Assembly: GCA_012514785.1 (NCBI GenBank)
Contig: JAAYZP010000035.1
Location: 1 to 8,874 of the forward strand
DNA from: Propionibacterium sp.
GTDB taxonomy: Bacteria > Actinomycetota > Actinomycetes > Propionibacteriales > Propionibacteriaceae
DNA length: 8,874 nucleotides
Direction of reading: 5' to 3'
Part shown: in pieces, positions 1 through 5,992 of the stretch
Layout of the letters: every line of letters begins with the position of its first letter
Numbering within the stretch: the stretch's first letter is position 1
The notes under the pieces: generated by a model
Databases searched by the model: none
What the model was told of the DNA's origin: nothing
What the model saw: only the letters and a program-made list of their open reading frames with translations
Made by a program: the position numbers and the translations under genes

Positions 1-221
1 AACTCGCCGCGGTCGTAGCCGGTCCTCGGCGCGCGCCCCTTCACGGGCAGCGTCGCCAGCACGTCGGCGGCCTCCGGCGCCGCGCGGGTGTCCGTGGGCG
101 CCCCCGCGGCGGGCCCGGGGAGCGCGTCCGCCAGCGGGGTGCCCTGCGGCAACGCCGGCGCCCACCCGGTCAGCGAAAGCACCCAGATCAGCGCCCAGAT
201 CGTCGCACCCACGTTGGCCAC
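1..221 (-). CDS. Secreted HNH endonuclease-like protein (DUF1524 family), 5' part only
   Basis: The N-terminal 73 residues of a protein that runs off the left edge. After a GTG start at 221 comes a hydrophobic stretch (about residues 6-23, rich in W, L, I, A), then a low-complexity Ala/Pro/Gly linker (about 24-52), then LATLPVKGRAPRTGYDRGE. That last string matches how the nuclease domain opens in actinobacterial secreted HNH/DUF1524 proteins, where it normally leads into a W-A-D-V-D-x-N-G-C-x-T-R-N segment; here that segment lies outside the window. By family the product would be an exported, membrane-anchored or cell-surface nuclease, but the catalytic HNH residues cannot be checked. The start was chosen because an AGGTGG-like sequence lies 9 bases upstream and no earlier in-frame start exists back to 300; a second GTG at 212 is possible. 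The n-region lacks Lys/Arg, which is unusual for a signal peptide. The gene is divergent from the lactonase gene at 308. Confidence 0.72.
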   Translation of the reverse strand, partial: MANVGATIWALIWVLSLTGWAPALPQGTPLADALPGPAAGAPTDTRAAPEAADVLATLPVKGRAPRTGYDRGE

Positions 222-247
222 AGCTCCCGCCCACCTCTCTGGGCCCC

Positions 248-276
248 AGGCTATCGTCGCGCGCCGGGCCCTTCCC
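248..276 (-). promoter_or_regulatory. Putative promoter of the minus-strand nuclease gene
   Basis: On the minus strand a TAGCCT hexamer (253 to 248) fits the actinobacterial -10 pattern TAnnnT. Seven bases further on, position 240 is an A that could be the transcription start, giving a 19-base leader before the GTG at 221. The -35 position 17 bases upstream (276 to 271, GGGAAG) does not resemble TTGACA. It mirrors the promoter of the divergent lactonase gene. This is inferred from sequence pattern only. Confidence 0.35.
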
Positions 277-300
277 CTGGACGGGGTGGCTACATAGGCT
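272..300 (+). promoter_or_regulatory. Putative promoter of the lactonase gene, leaderless type
   Basis: TAGGCT at 295-300 fits the TAnnnT -10 consensus and ends seven bases before the A of the ATG at 308, the spacing expected if transcription starts at the start codon itself. There is no convincing Shine-Dalgarno sequence between them (GGGGCCC only). A weak -35 (TTCCCC, 272-277) sits 17 bases upstream of the -10. Confidence 0.5.
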
Positions 301-307
301 GGGGCCC

Positions 308-1309
308 ATGACGACGCTTCCTCTGGTCCTGATCGGCAACGCGAAGGGCGGCACCATCGCCGCCTTCCACGTCGCCGACGACGCCCTCCGCCCCGCAGCC
401 ATCACCGCCGTCGGCGAGGGTTGCGGCACGTTCGCGATCGACGACGACCTCGTCTACAGCGCGGTCCGCCAACCCTCCCCCGCGATCGTGACCCTCCGCC
501 TCGACCGCGCCGACGGCACGCTCACCGAGATCTCGAGGCGCGAGGTCGAGCACCCGCTGGCCTACATCGCGGTGGCCCGCGACGGCGACCTGGTGCTCGC
601 CGCCTCGTACCACGGCGGCTGGGGCGCCACGTGGGACAGCACCGACGGCGTCCTCTCCGAGCCCACCTCGCGCGTCGTGCAGGCGAACATGCACGCGGTG
701 GTGCCCACGGCCGACTCGCGGCACGCCTACTACGTCTCCCTGGGCGACGACCGGATCATCGTCCAGTCGCTGATCGACGGCTCCACCACCACCGTGAGCT
801 GCGCGGAGGGCTCCGGGCCCCGCCACCTGGTCCTCTCCGACGACCAGCGCTCGGCCTACCTGATGACCGAGTTCACCGGCGAGGCGATCCGCTTCGACCG
901 CGACCCCGACACGGGCAACCTCACGCAGGCGGAGTCCGTCGAGGGCCACGACCCGGCGCGCGCACTGAAGACCAGCCGCTTCGGTGCCGACCCGCTGGGC
1001 GAGCGCCTCATCTGGGGGGCCGATCTCCACCTCGCCGGTGAGGGCAAGTGGTTGCTCACCTCCGAGCGAACGGAGTCCACGATAACCACGATCGCACTCG
1101 ACGACGGTCGCCTCGGCGACGCCGTCCATCACACCGACACCGAGACCCAGCCTCGCGGCTTCGTCGTCTCCCCCGACGGGGGGCGCGCGGTCGTCGTCGG
1201 GGAGCGTTCGGGGCAGGCGACGCTCTACAACGTGCTGCACGACGGCACCCTCAGCGCGCTGGACCGCGTGGAGACGGGCGAGGGACCCAACTGGGTGCGG
1301 TTCGCCTGA
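308..1309 (+). CDS. pgl: Lactonase family beta-propeller protein (6-phosphogluconolactonase, Pgl/YbhE type)
   Basis: This 333-residue protein is close in length to the E. coli cytosolic 6-phosphogluconolactonase Pgl (about 331 residues), a seven-bladed propeller that hydrolyses 6-phosphogluconolactone in the oxidative pentose phosphate pathway. Family features seen: an early GN-x-K-G-G-T-I-AAF strand (10-20), an ASYHGG segment (99-104), ANMHAVVPTAD (126-136), VSLGDDRI (143-150), the conserved GSGPRH turn (168-173), and the closing GP-NWVRF. There is no signal peptide or membrane segment, so it is cytosolic. The ATG at 308 is preferred because it lies just downstream of a -10-like hexamer; no good ribosome-binding site is present. 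The gene is monocistronic, divergent from the nuclease gene and convergent with ugpC. Family membership is firm. The exact substrate is less certain, because many actinobacterial lactonase-fold proteins are untested and no other pentose-phosphate genes lie nearby. Confidence 0.85.
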   Translation: MTTLPLVLIGNAKGGTIAAFHVADDALRPAAITAVGEGCGTFAIDDDLVYSAVRQPSPAIVTLRLDRADGTLTEISRREVEHPLAYIAVARDGDLVLAASYHGGWGATWDSTDGVLSEPTSRVVQANMHAVVPTADSRHAYYVSLGDDRIIVQSLIDGSTTTVSCAEGSGPRHLVLSDDQRSAYLMTEFTGEAIRFDRDPDTGNLTQAESVEGHDPARALKTSRFGADPLGERLIWGADLHLAGEGKWLLTSERTESTITTIALDDGRLGDAVHHTDTETQPRGFVVSPDGGRAVVVGERSGQATLYNVLHDGTLSALDRVETGEGPNWVRFA

Positions 1310-1380
1310 GCCCGTCGGTAGTTCGCCTCCGCGCCTCGGCGGTTCGCCTCCGTTCGTCGGCTCGCCTGACGACGTCGTAA
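1300..1380. repeat. Degenerate tandem repeat, about four copies of a 21-base unit
   Basis: GTTCGCCT recurs at 1300, 1321 and 1342, with a variant GCTCGCCT at 1360, so the periods are 21, 21 and 18. The first two units agree at about 15 of 21 positions, with a shared ...TCGG near the end of most units. The first copy overlaps the last codons and TGA stop of the lactonase gene; the others fill most of the convergent gap before the ugpC stop. GGCG-GTT-CGCC at 1338-1348 could form a short stem, but there is no T-tract, so I do not call a terminator. A 13-base stretch (1340-1352) recurs inverted at 7263-7275. Confidence 0.65.
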
Positions 1381-1396
1381 CCGCCCAACCGCAACC
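1310..1396. other. Convergent intergenic gap between lactonase and ugpC genes
   Basis: Two convergent genes end here (stops at 1307-1309 and 1397-1399). Besides the tandem repeat it holds a 10-base palindrome ACGACGTCGT at 1369-1378. I see no strong hairpin with a T-run on either strand, so transcription end sites cannot be placed. Confidence 0.4.
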
Positions 1397-2530
1397 TCAG
1401 AGGTAGGCCAGGTTGATCTGCGTCGCCTCGTCGAAGAACACCGACTCCCCGAGTCGCGGGCGCACGTGGATGACGTCCTCGGGCTGCAGCTCACGCCGCT
1501 TGTCCGCGCGGACGGTCACCCGACGCTGACGGATCGTCACCGGCGAGTCCGCCGTCATGATCGGCGAGCAGTACGCGAACGCCTCCGAGCCCAGGTGCTC
1601 CACCAGCTCGACACGCAGGGGCACCGTCGCCGGCTCGGACGGCTTCGCGCCGACGCCCAGGATCTCCCACGCCTCCGGCCGCACCCCGGCGATGACGCGC
1701 GGGCCACGCGCGTTCTCGGCGAGCTCGCGGGGGATGCCGAGGTCGATGGCGTGGTTCTCGCCCAGCACCGCCCGACCGTCGACGATGGAGACGCCGTCCA
1801 TCAGCGTGATCGACGGCGAGCCGATGAACTCGGCCACGAACGTGTTGCCCGGGTTCTCGTAGAGCTCCTTCGGGGTGTCCACCTGCTGCAGGATGCCGTC
1901 CTTCAGCACGCACACGCGGTCGCCCATCGTCATGGCCTCGGTCTGGTCGTGGGTGACGTACACCGTCGTCACGCCCAGGTTGCGCTGCAACGCCGCGATC
2001 TGCGCGCGGGTGGAGACGCGCAGCTTCGCGTCGAGGTTGGACAGCGGCTCGTCCATGCAGAACACCTTCGGATGGCGCACGATCGCGCGCCCCATCGCGA
2101 CGCGCTGCCGCTGGCCGCCGGACATGGCGCCCGGCTTCTTGTCCAGCAGCTCGCCGAGCTCCAGCATCCGGGCCGCCTCCTCGACGCGCTCCGCGATGTC
2201 GTGCTTCGGCATCTTCACGTTCTCGAGCGCGAACGAGATGTTCTGACGCGCGGTCATGTTGGGGTACAGCGCGTAGGACTGGAACACCATGGCCACGTCG
2301 CGCGCCCGCGCCCGCCGCTCGGACACGTCCTCGCCGTCGATGTAGACGCCGCCCTCATCGATGGGCTCGAGGCCGGCGAGCATGCGCAGCGTGGTCGACT
2401 TGCCACAACCCGAAGGGCCCACGAGCACGAGGAACTCACCATCCTCGATGGAGAGGTTCACCCGGTTGACCGCAGGGCGGACTTTCGGGTCGTAGATGCG
2501 GGAAGCCTGACGGAACTCGACAGTGGCCAT
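1397..2530 (-). CDS. ugpC: ABC importer ATP-binding protein, UgpC/MsmK type
   Basis: A 377-residue ATPase of the carbohydrate-uptake type (MalK/UgpC/MsmK), which energises import at the cytoplasmic face of the two permeases. All nucleotide-binding motifs are intact: Walker A GPSGCGKST (38-46), Q-loop FQSYALYP (83-90, Q84), signature MSGGQ (136-140, Met for the usual Leu), Walker B VFCMDEP (156-162, catalytic E161), D-loop SNLD (164-167) and H-loop His194. Residues from about 240 to the end form the OB/TOBE-type regulatory extension typical of this class, with a GVRPE motif. The ATG at 2530 follows AGGAG by nine bases. It is the last gene of the operon, 38 bases after ugpB, and faces the lactonase gene tail to tail. 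ATPases of this type can serve several importers in the same cell, so it may not be dedicated to this one. Family call very secure; the symbol rests on the operon context. Confidence 0.93.
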   Translation of the reverse strand: MATVEFRQASRIYDPKVRPAVNRVNLSIEDGEFLVLVGPSGCGKSTTLRMLAGLEPIDEGGVYIDGEDVSERRARARDVAMVFQSYALYPNMTARQNISFALENVKMPKHDIAERVEEAARMLELGELLDKKPGAMSGGQRQRVAMGRAIVRHPKVFCMDEPLSNLDAKLRVSTRAQIAALQRNLGVTTVYVTHDQTEAMTMGDRVCVLKDGILQQVDTPKELYENPGNTFVAEFIGSPSITLMDGVSIVDGRAVLGENHAIDLGIPRELAENARGPRVIAGVRPEAWEILGVGAKPSEPATVPLRVELVEHLGSEAFAYCSPIMTADSPVTIRQRRVTVRADKRRELQPEDVIHVRPRLGESVFFDEATQINLAYL

Positions 2531-2568
2531 GGTGGTTGTCTCCTAGTCCTGGTGTGGTGACCGATCCC

Positions 2569-3870
2569 TCAGAGGAAGGGCTCGATGTCGCGGTCGATCG
2601 TGCGCTGGGTCTCGTCCTGCAGGTTCTGGAAGACGGTCATGACGTCCTCCTGACCGATGGTGATGCGGTCGAGCGCCCCACCGATGCGGGAGCCGCCGCC
2701 CGGCACGAAGACGCGGGCGTAGTCCTGCGGGGCCGTGTTCTCGTTCAGCTGCTCGATCGCGGTCAGCGCGTTCGGGTTCTCCTCGAGGTACGCGACCTCG
2801 TCGGGGTGCTCCAGCGCGTCCTTGCGGACGGGCATGTAGCCGGTGGCCTGCGTGAACGTGATGGTGTTCTGCGTGTTGGTGAAGAAGTCCATGAACTTCA
2901 CGGCGTTGACCTTGCGCTCGTCCGAGATGCCGTTGGGCACCGCGATGCCGGCGCCGCCGGTGGCGCAGCCCGGGGCGGGGCCGGGGAGGTAGGTGGTGAT
3001 GAACGGCACCTGCGACGATTCGGTCAGGCCGCCGAGCGAGCCGGTGGACTGCAGCAGGCCCGACACGTTGCCGAGGCCGAAGGTGTTGGCCGCGTCCTTG
3101 GCGATCGCGATGTGGTTCTTGGCCACCTGCTCCTTGAGGAACTCGGCCGCCTCGATGGACGCGTCCTCCATGAACGTGGGCTCCCACTCGCGCGAGTAGG
3201 CGCCGCCGAAGGTCCAGATCATGCCCTGGAAGTACCAGTCGAGGTAGGAGGTGCCGTCGGGGATCACCAGTGCGGGCTTGCCCTCGTTGGCGGAGACCAA
3301 GGCCGGCGCCCACTCGGCGAACTCCTGCCAGCTCTCTGGGCCGCGGTCGGTGGGCAGGCCAGCGGCGGCCAGCACGTCGGTGTTGAAGTACATGAGGCAG
3401 GTGGAGCGGGAGTAGGGCATGCCGTAGTGCTGCCCGTTGAAGGCGTAGTCCTCGCGCAGCGTGTCGACGATCGAGTCGGAGTCGACGCCGGCCTCCACCC
3501 AGAGCTCGTCCAGGGGCGTGGTGGCCTCGTTGAGCGCGAAGTTGAACCACGTGACGTCGGAGGCGACGATCACGTCGGGCAGGTCGCCGCCGGCGAGCGC
3601 CGCGTTGAACTTCTGGCCCAGCTCCTCGTAGTTGGCTCCGCCGTCGACGAGGACGGCCGGGGTGTCCGGGTTGGCCGCGTTCCAATCGTCGATGATCGCC
3701 TGCTCGAGGTCCTTGGAGCTGCCCGGGTGGTTGGACCAGAACTGGATGGTGCCGTCGCCGTCCTGGCCTGCGGCCTCGCCGGCGCAGCCTGCGAGGGCCG
3801 CCGTGGCGACGCCGGCACCGGTGGCGCCGAGCACGCCGCGGCGAGAGAACTTGGCAGTGGTGATGGACAT
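2569..3870 (-). CDS. ugpB: Solute-binding lipoprotein of an ABC importer, UgpB-like
   Basis: A 433-residue extracellular binding protein, close to the length of E. coli and mycobacterial UgpB (about 436-438). The N-terminus has a twin-arginine-like motif S-R-R-G-V-L-G (Arg10-Arg11), a hydrophobic stretch and a lipobox LAGC with Cys29, so the mature protein should be exported, perhaps folded via Tat, and lipid-anchored outside the membrane. Family-type segments follow: NYEELGQKFNAALAGGDLPD (about residues 79-98), a PYSRST-type hinge segment followed by a YFNTDVLAAAGLP stretch, and an SWQEF segment. It would capture sn-glycerol-3-phosphate or a glycerophosphodiester such as glycerophosphocholine (known for E. 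coli and M. tuberculosis UgpB respectively) and deliver it to UgpA/UgpE. The ATG at 3870 is set by AGGAG five bases upstream; the nine-base string ACTAGGAGA before it recurs before ugpC. Substrate specificity is inferred, and a sugar or polyol remains possible. Confidence 0.85.
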   Translation of the reverse strand: MSITTAKFSRRGVLGATGAGVATAALAGCAGEAAGQDGDGTIQFWSNHPGSSKDLEQAIIDDWNAANPDTPAVLVDGGANYEELGQKFNAALAGGDLPDVIVASDVTWFNFALNEATTPLDELWVEAGVDSDSIVDTLREDYAFNGQHYGMPYSRSTCLMYFNTDVLAAAGLPTDRGPESWQEFAEWAPALVSANEGKPALVIPDGTSYLDWYFQGMIWTFGGAYSREWEPTFMEDASIEAAEFLKEQVAKNHIAIAKDAANTFGLGNVSGLLQSTGSLGGLTESSQVPFITTYLPGPAPGCATGGAGIAVPNGISDERKVNAVKFMDFFTNTQNTITFTQATGYMPVRKDALEHPDEVAYLEENPNALTAIEQLNENTAPQDYARVFVPGGGSRIGGALDRITIGQEDVMTVFQNLQDETQRTIDRDIEPFL

Positions 3871-3903
3871 GGATTCTCCTAGTTGACTGCGGGGTGGGTC
3901 GTG

Positions 3904-3918
3904 CCCGGGGACTCCGGG
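3904..3918. other. Short hairpin in the ugpE-ugpB gap
   Basis: CCCGG (3904-3908) and CCGGG (3914-3918) flank a five-base loop within the 70-base spacer between the ugpE stop and the ugpB start, the largest gap in the operon. A small GC-rich stem here could act as a processing or stability element that raises expression of the binding protein relative to the permeases, as known for malE-malF type operons. There is no T-tract, so a true terminator is unlikely. Confidence 0.3.
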
Positions 3919-3940
3919 ACTGGATGGGGGACGGGCGGGC

Positions 3941-4912
3941 TCAGCCCTTCACCGCACCGGCGGTGAGGCCCTTGATCATGCGCTTCTGGAGGATGAGGAA
4001 GATCACGAGCATCGGGAGGGTGGCGAGCACCGTGCCCGCCATGACGGGCCCCCAGTTCGTGAGACCCTCGACGTCCTGCAGCAGGGTCAGGCCGATCGGC
4101 AGCGGCGCGGTGGCGCTCGTGTCGGCGACGAGGAACGGCCACAGGTACTCGTTCCACTCGCCCACGACCGTGATCAGCGTGAACGCGATCACCGTCGGCC
4201 AGGACATCGGCAGCACCACTTTGAACAGCGTGCGGAAGAACGAGGAGCCGTCCATCTCGGCGGCCTCCATGATCTCCTTCGGCAGCGAGAGGAAGTGGTT
4301 GCGCATCAGGAAGGTGCCGAACGCGACGCCCGCGAGCGGCACGATGATGCCGATGAACGTGTTGCGCCAGCCGAGCTGGGCGATGAGCGAGTAGTTGGAG
4401 ATGATCGTGATCTGGTTGGGCACCATCAGCGCGGCGATCACCAGCACGAACAGGAAGTTGCGCAGCGGGAACTTGATGAACGCGAACGCGTAGGCGCTCA
4501 GCACGCCGAGCGTGACCTTCACGACGGTGAGGATTCCCGTGATGATCACGGAGTTGCGCAGGTAGAGGTCGAACTCCAGCGTGGTCATCACGTAGGAGTA
4601 GTTCTGCGGGTTGAACGGGTTGGGCCACCACGTGATGGGGTCGGAGTAGATGTCCGGCCGCGTCTTGAGGCTCGTAATGACGATGAAGTACAGCGGCACC
4701 ATGATCACCGCGACGGTGATCGCCAGGGCGATGTAGCCGGCGATCTTCACGACCGGGCTCGACTGGTCGACGCCGCGGCCCCGTCGCCTCCGCTGGGCGG
4801 CGGTGAGCTGGGGCGCCTCGTCGATCTGGGTGCCGGGCACCGGCGGCAGGGCCTCGCCCGCGTCGCGGGGCGCCGTCGGTGGGACGACCTGGGTGTCCAC
4901 TGAGGTGGTCAT
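3941..4912 (-). CDS. ugpE: ABC importer permease, UgpE-like (MalG-type second permease)
   Basis: A 323-residue integral membrane subunit that forms the translocation channel with UgpA. About six hydrophobic helices are visible (roughly 58-80, 120-145, 152-171, 185-203, 238-258, 288-312). The EAA coupling loop that docks on the ATPase is intact: E216-A-A with Gly222 and LP at 234-235. The open frame continues far upstream, but the ATG at 4912 is chosen because it overlaps the ugpA stop by one base (TGATG) and follows AAGGAG by five bases, the usual sign of translational coupling. The N-terminus is about 45 residues longer than E. coli UgpE: a Pro/Ala-rich, disordered-looking cytoplasmic tail ending in QRRRRGRG, just before the first helix. 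Confidence 0.9.
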   Translation of the reverse strand: MTTSVDTQVVPPTAPRDAGEALPPVPGTQIDEAPQLTAAQRRRRGRGVDQSSPVVKIAGYIALAITVAVIMVPLYFIVITSLKTRPDIYSDPITWWPNPFNPQNYSYVMTTLEFDLYLRNSVIITGILTVVKVTLGVLSAYAFAFIKFPLRNFLFVLVIAALMVPNQITIISNYSLIAQLGWRNTFIGIIVPLAGVAFGTFLMRNHFLSLPKEIMEAAEMDGSSFFRTLFKVVLPMSWPTVIAFTLITVVGEWNEYLWPFLVADTSATAPLPIGLTLLQDVEGLTNWGPVMAGTVLATLPMLVIFLILQKRMIKGLTAGAVKG

Positions 4913-5853
4913 CACTGCTCCTTGTCCTGCATACGAACCTGGATGACGGTGATGAGCAGGACGACGAGGAACATGATCGTCGCGACGGCGGCACCGTAGC
5001 CGGCGCGGCTGTTGACGAACGTCTCCTGGTACACCTGGAACACCATCGTGGTGGTGCCGATCTCGAACGGGCCGCCGCCGGTCATCACGTTGATGATGTC
5101 GAAGACCTGGAACGAGCTCAGCAGCACCGTGATCGAGAGGAAGAACGTGGTGCCGCGCAGTTGCGGCAGCGTGATCCGCCAGAAGCGGCGCCAGGCCGGG
5201 GTGCCGTCGATCTCGGCGGCCTCGTCGAGGTCCTCGCGTCGGCCCTGGAGGGCGGCGAGGTAGATGACGAAGACGTAGCCGACGTTCTTCCAGACGTAGG
5301 TGGTGGTGATCATGAACAGCGCCCACCCGGCGTTCTGGTAGAAGTGCGGCGAGTCGAGGCCGAGGCGCGCCAGGATGTCCTGGATCAGCCCGTAGCCGGG
5401 GTCGAACACGAACTGGAACGCGACGCCGATCGCCGCGCCCGAGATCACGTAGGGCGCGAACACCATCGAGCGGACGGGCCCGCGGCCGATCAGCTTCTGG
5501 TCCAACAGCATCGCCAGCGCGAGCCCGATGATCATCGACCCGGCGACCGCCGCGATCGTGAACACCACCGTGTTGAACACGATGGTGCCGGTGCTCGGGC
5601 TGGTGAACCACTCGATGTAGTTGTCGAGGCCGATGAAGGTCTTCCTCGGCGACGCGATGTTCCAGTGGTAGAACGACAGCCGGATGTTGTCGAGCAGCGG
5701 CCGGTAGGTGAAGACGAGCAGGAGAACCAGGTTGGGCACGATGAGCAGGGCGGCGAGGCCGACCTGACGCCAATCGGTGCCCTGGCGGCGGCGGACCGGC
5801 GGGTCCTGCTGCGCCGGTTCTCCCGGTACTGGGGGCCTGGCAATGGTAGTCAC
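4912..5853 (-). CDS. ugpA: ABC importer permease, UgpA-like (MalF-type first permease)
   Basis: A 313-residue membrane permease, first gene of the operon. About six transmembrane stretches are evident (roughly 31-50, 92-117, 127-150, 176-202, 236-256, 286-306). The EAA loop is E211-A-A with Gly217, Ile227 and LP at 229-230, the site that engages UgpC. The N-terminal 28 residues are Pro/Arg-rich and cytoplasmic. The start is a GTG at 5853; there is no Shine-Dalgarno sequence upstream of it, so either the transcript has a very short leader or the true start lies slightly inside. The stop overlaps the ugpE start. Gene order ugpA-ugpE-ugpB-ugpC is that of the M. tuberculosis and C. glutamicum ugp loci, which supports the symbol beyond generic sugar-permease similarity. 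Likely regulated by phosphate supply, given the PHO-box-like repeat upstream. Confidence 0.9.
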   Translation of the reverse strand: MTTIARPPVPGEPAQQDPPVRRRQGTDWRQVGLAALLIVPNLVLLLVFTYRPLLDNIRLSFYHWNIASPRKTFIGLDNYIEWFTSPSTGTIVFNTVVFTIAAVAGSMIIGLALAMLLDQKLIGRGPVRSMVFAPYVISGAAIGVAFQFVFDPGYGLIQDILARLGLDSPHFYQNAGWALFMITTTYVWKNVGYVFVIYLAALQGRREDLDEAAEIDGTPAWRRFWRITLPQLRGTTFFLSITVLLSSFQVFDIINVMTGGGPFEIGTTTMVFQVYQETFVNSRAGYGAAVATIMFLVVLLITVIQVRMQDKEQ

Positions 5854-5874
5854 AGGCCAGAGTGTGGGGGAAGC

Positions 5875-5902
5875 ATCTGAACGCAGGGTTGCCGTTCGGC
5901 AA
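5875..5902 (-). promoter_or_regulatory. Putative promoter of the ugpAEBC operon
   Basis: On the minus strand TTGCCG (5902 to 5897) resembles a -35 element and TCAGAT (5880 to 5875) a weak -10, separated by 16 bases. Transcription would start near 5868, giving a leader of about 15 bases and no ribosome-binding site before the GTG at 5853. The PHO-box-like repeat lies immediately upstream of the -35, a suitable place for an activator. Confidence 0.4.
5889..5902. repeat. Inverted repeat at the ugpA promoter, possible operator
   Basis: TTGCCG (5889-5894) and CGGCAA (5897-5902) are perfect six-base arms around a TT spacer. One arm coincides with the proposed -35 of ugpA, so a dimeric repressor bound here would block transcription. 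No regulator gene is adjacent, so the binding factor, if any, is unknown. Confidence 0.4.
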
Positions 5903-5914
5903 ACTCTGCGGGCG

Positions 5915-5936
5915 ATCGGGTGAACGTAGCATGAAT
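5915..5936 (-). promoter_or_regulatory. PHO-box-like direct repeat upstream of ugpA
   Basis: On the minus strand two 11-base units stand head to tail: ATTCATGCTAC (5936 to 5926) and GTTCACCCGAT (5925 to 5915). They agree at six of 11 positions, and the leading seven bases match the GTTCA(C/T)C core of PhoP-binding direct repeats known from Streptomyces, including the 11-base period. The element sits just upstream of the proposed ugpA -35. In E. coli, Corynebacterium and Streptomyces, ugp-type importers belong to the phosphate-starvation regulon, so the placement makes biological sense. Based on consensus from memory; two units only. Confidence 0.5.
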
Positions 5937-5980
5937 TGCGTTATGGCAAGGGATTTCTCACGGTAGAGATCTCCCTGCAT

Positions 5981-5986
5981 TATTCT
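5981..5986 (+). promoter_or_regulatory. -10 element of a probable leaderless promoter for the Eis-type gene
   Basis: TATTCT fits the TAnnnT -10 pattern well and stands out as AT-rich in this GC-rich region. It ends six bases before the GTG at 5993, the spacing for transcription starting at or next to that codon, and no Shine-Dalgarno sequence is present. No good -35 is visible 16-18 bases upstream. Confidence 0.5.
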
Positions 5987-5992
5987 CGACAG

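Larger units (their letters stand above)
241..307. repeat. Imperfect inverted repeat formed by two divergent promoter cores
   Basis: GGGCCCCAGGCTA (241-253) and TAGGCTGGGGCCC (295-307) are inverted copies matching at 12 of 13 positions and separated by 41 bases. Each copy holds a -10-like hexamer (TAGCCT or TAGGCT) followed by GGGGCCC, so the two outward promoters of the flanking divergent genes have nearly the same core and initial spacing. The symmetry may reflect a shared regulator binding both arms, or simply similar promoters in GC-rich DNA. Confidence 0.6.

Noticed and set aside
88..297. 69-residue plus-strand ORF at the left end
   Set aside because: Low-complexity Ala/Ser/Pro/Gly; the minus strand holds a recognisable DUF1524 nuclease N-terminus in the same place.
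290..1240. 316-residue minus-strand ORF opposite the lactonase gene
   Set aside because: Antisense shadow; the plus-strand product has intact lactonase motifs over its full length.
1284..1295. ACCCA/TGGGT inverted repeat near the end of the lactonase gene as a terminator
   Set aside because: It lies inside codons for the conserved GPNWVRF ending and has no T-tract.
1395..2575. CCTCAGAGG present at the stop codons of both ugpC (1395-1403) and ugpB (2567-2575)
   Set aside because: Explained by both proteins ending in Leu-stop (CTC TGA) followed by GG; a nine-base match is too short to be a repeat or terminator.
2536..3882. 448-residue plus-strand ORF opposite ugpB
   Set aside because: Val/Gly/Asp/Arg-rich antisense shadow of a clear UgpB gene; no recognisable domain.
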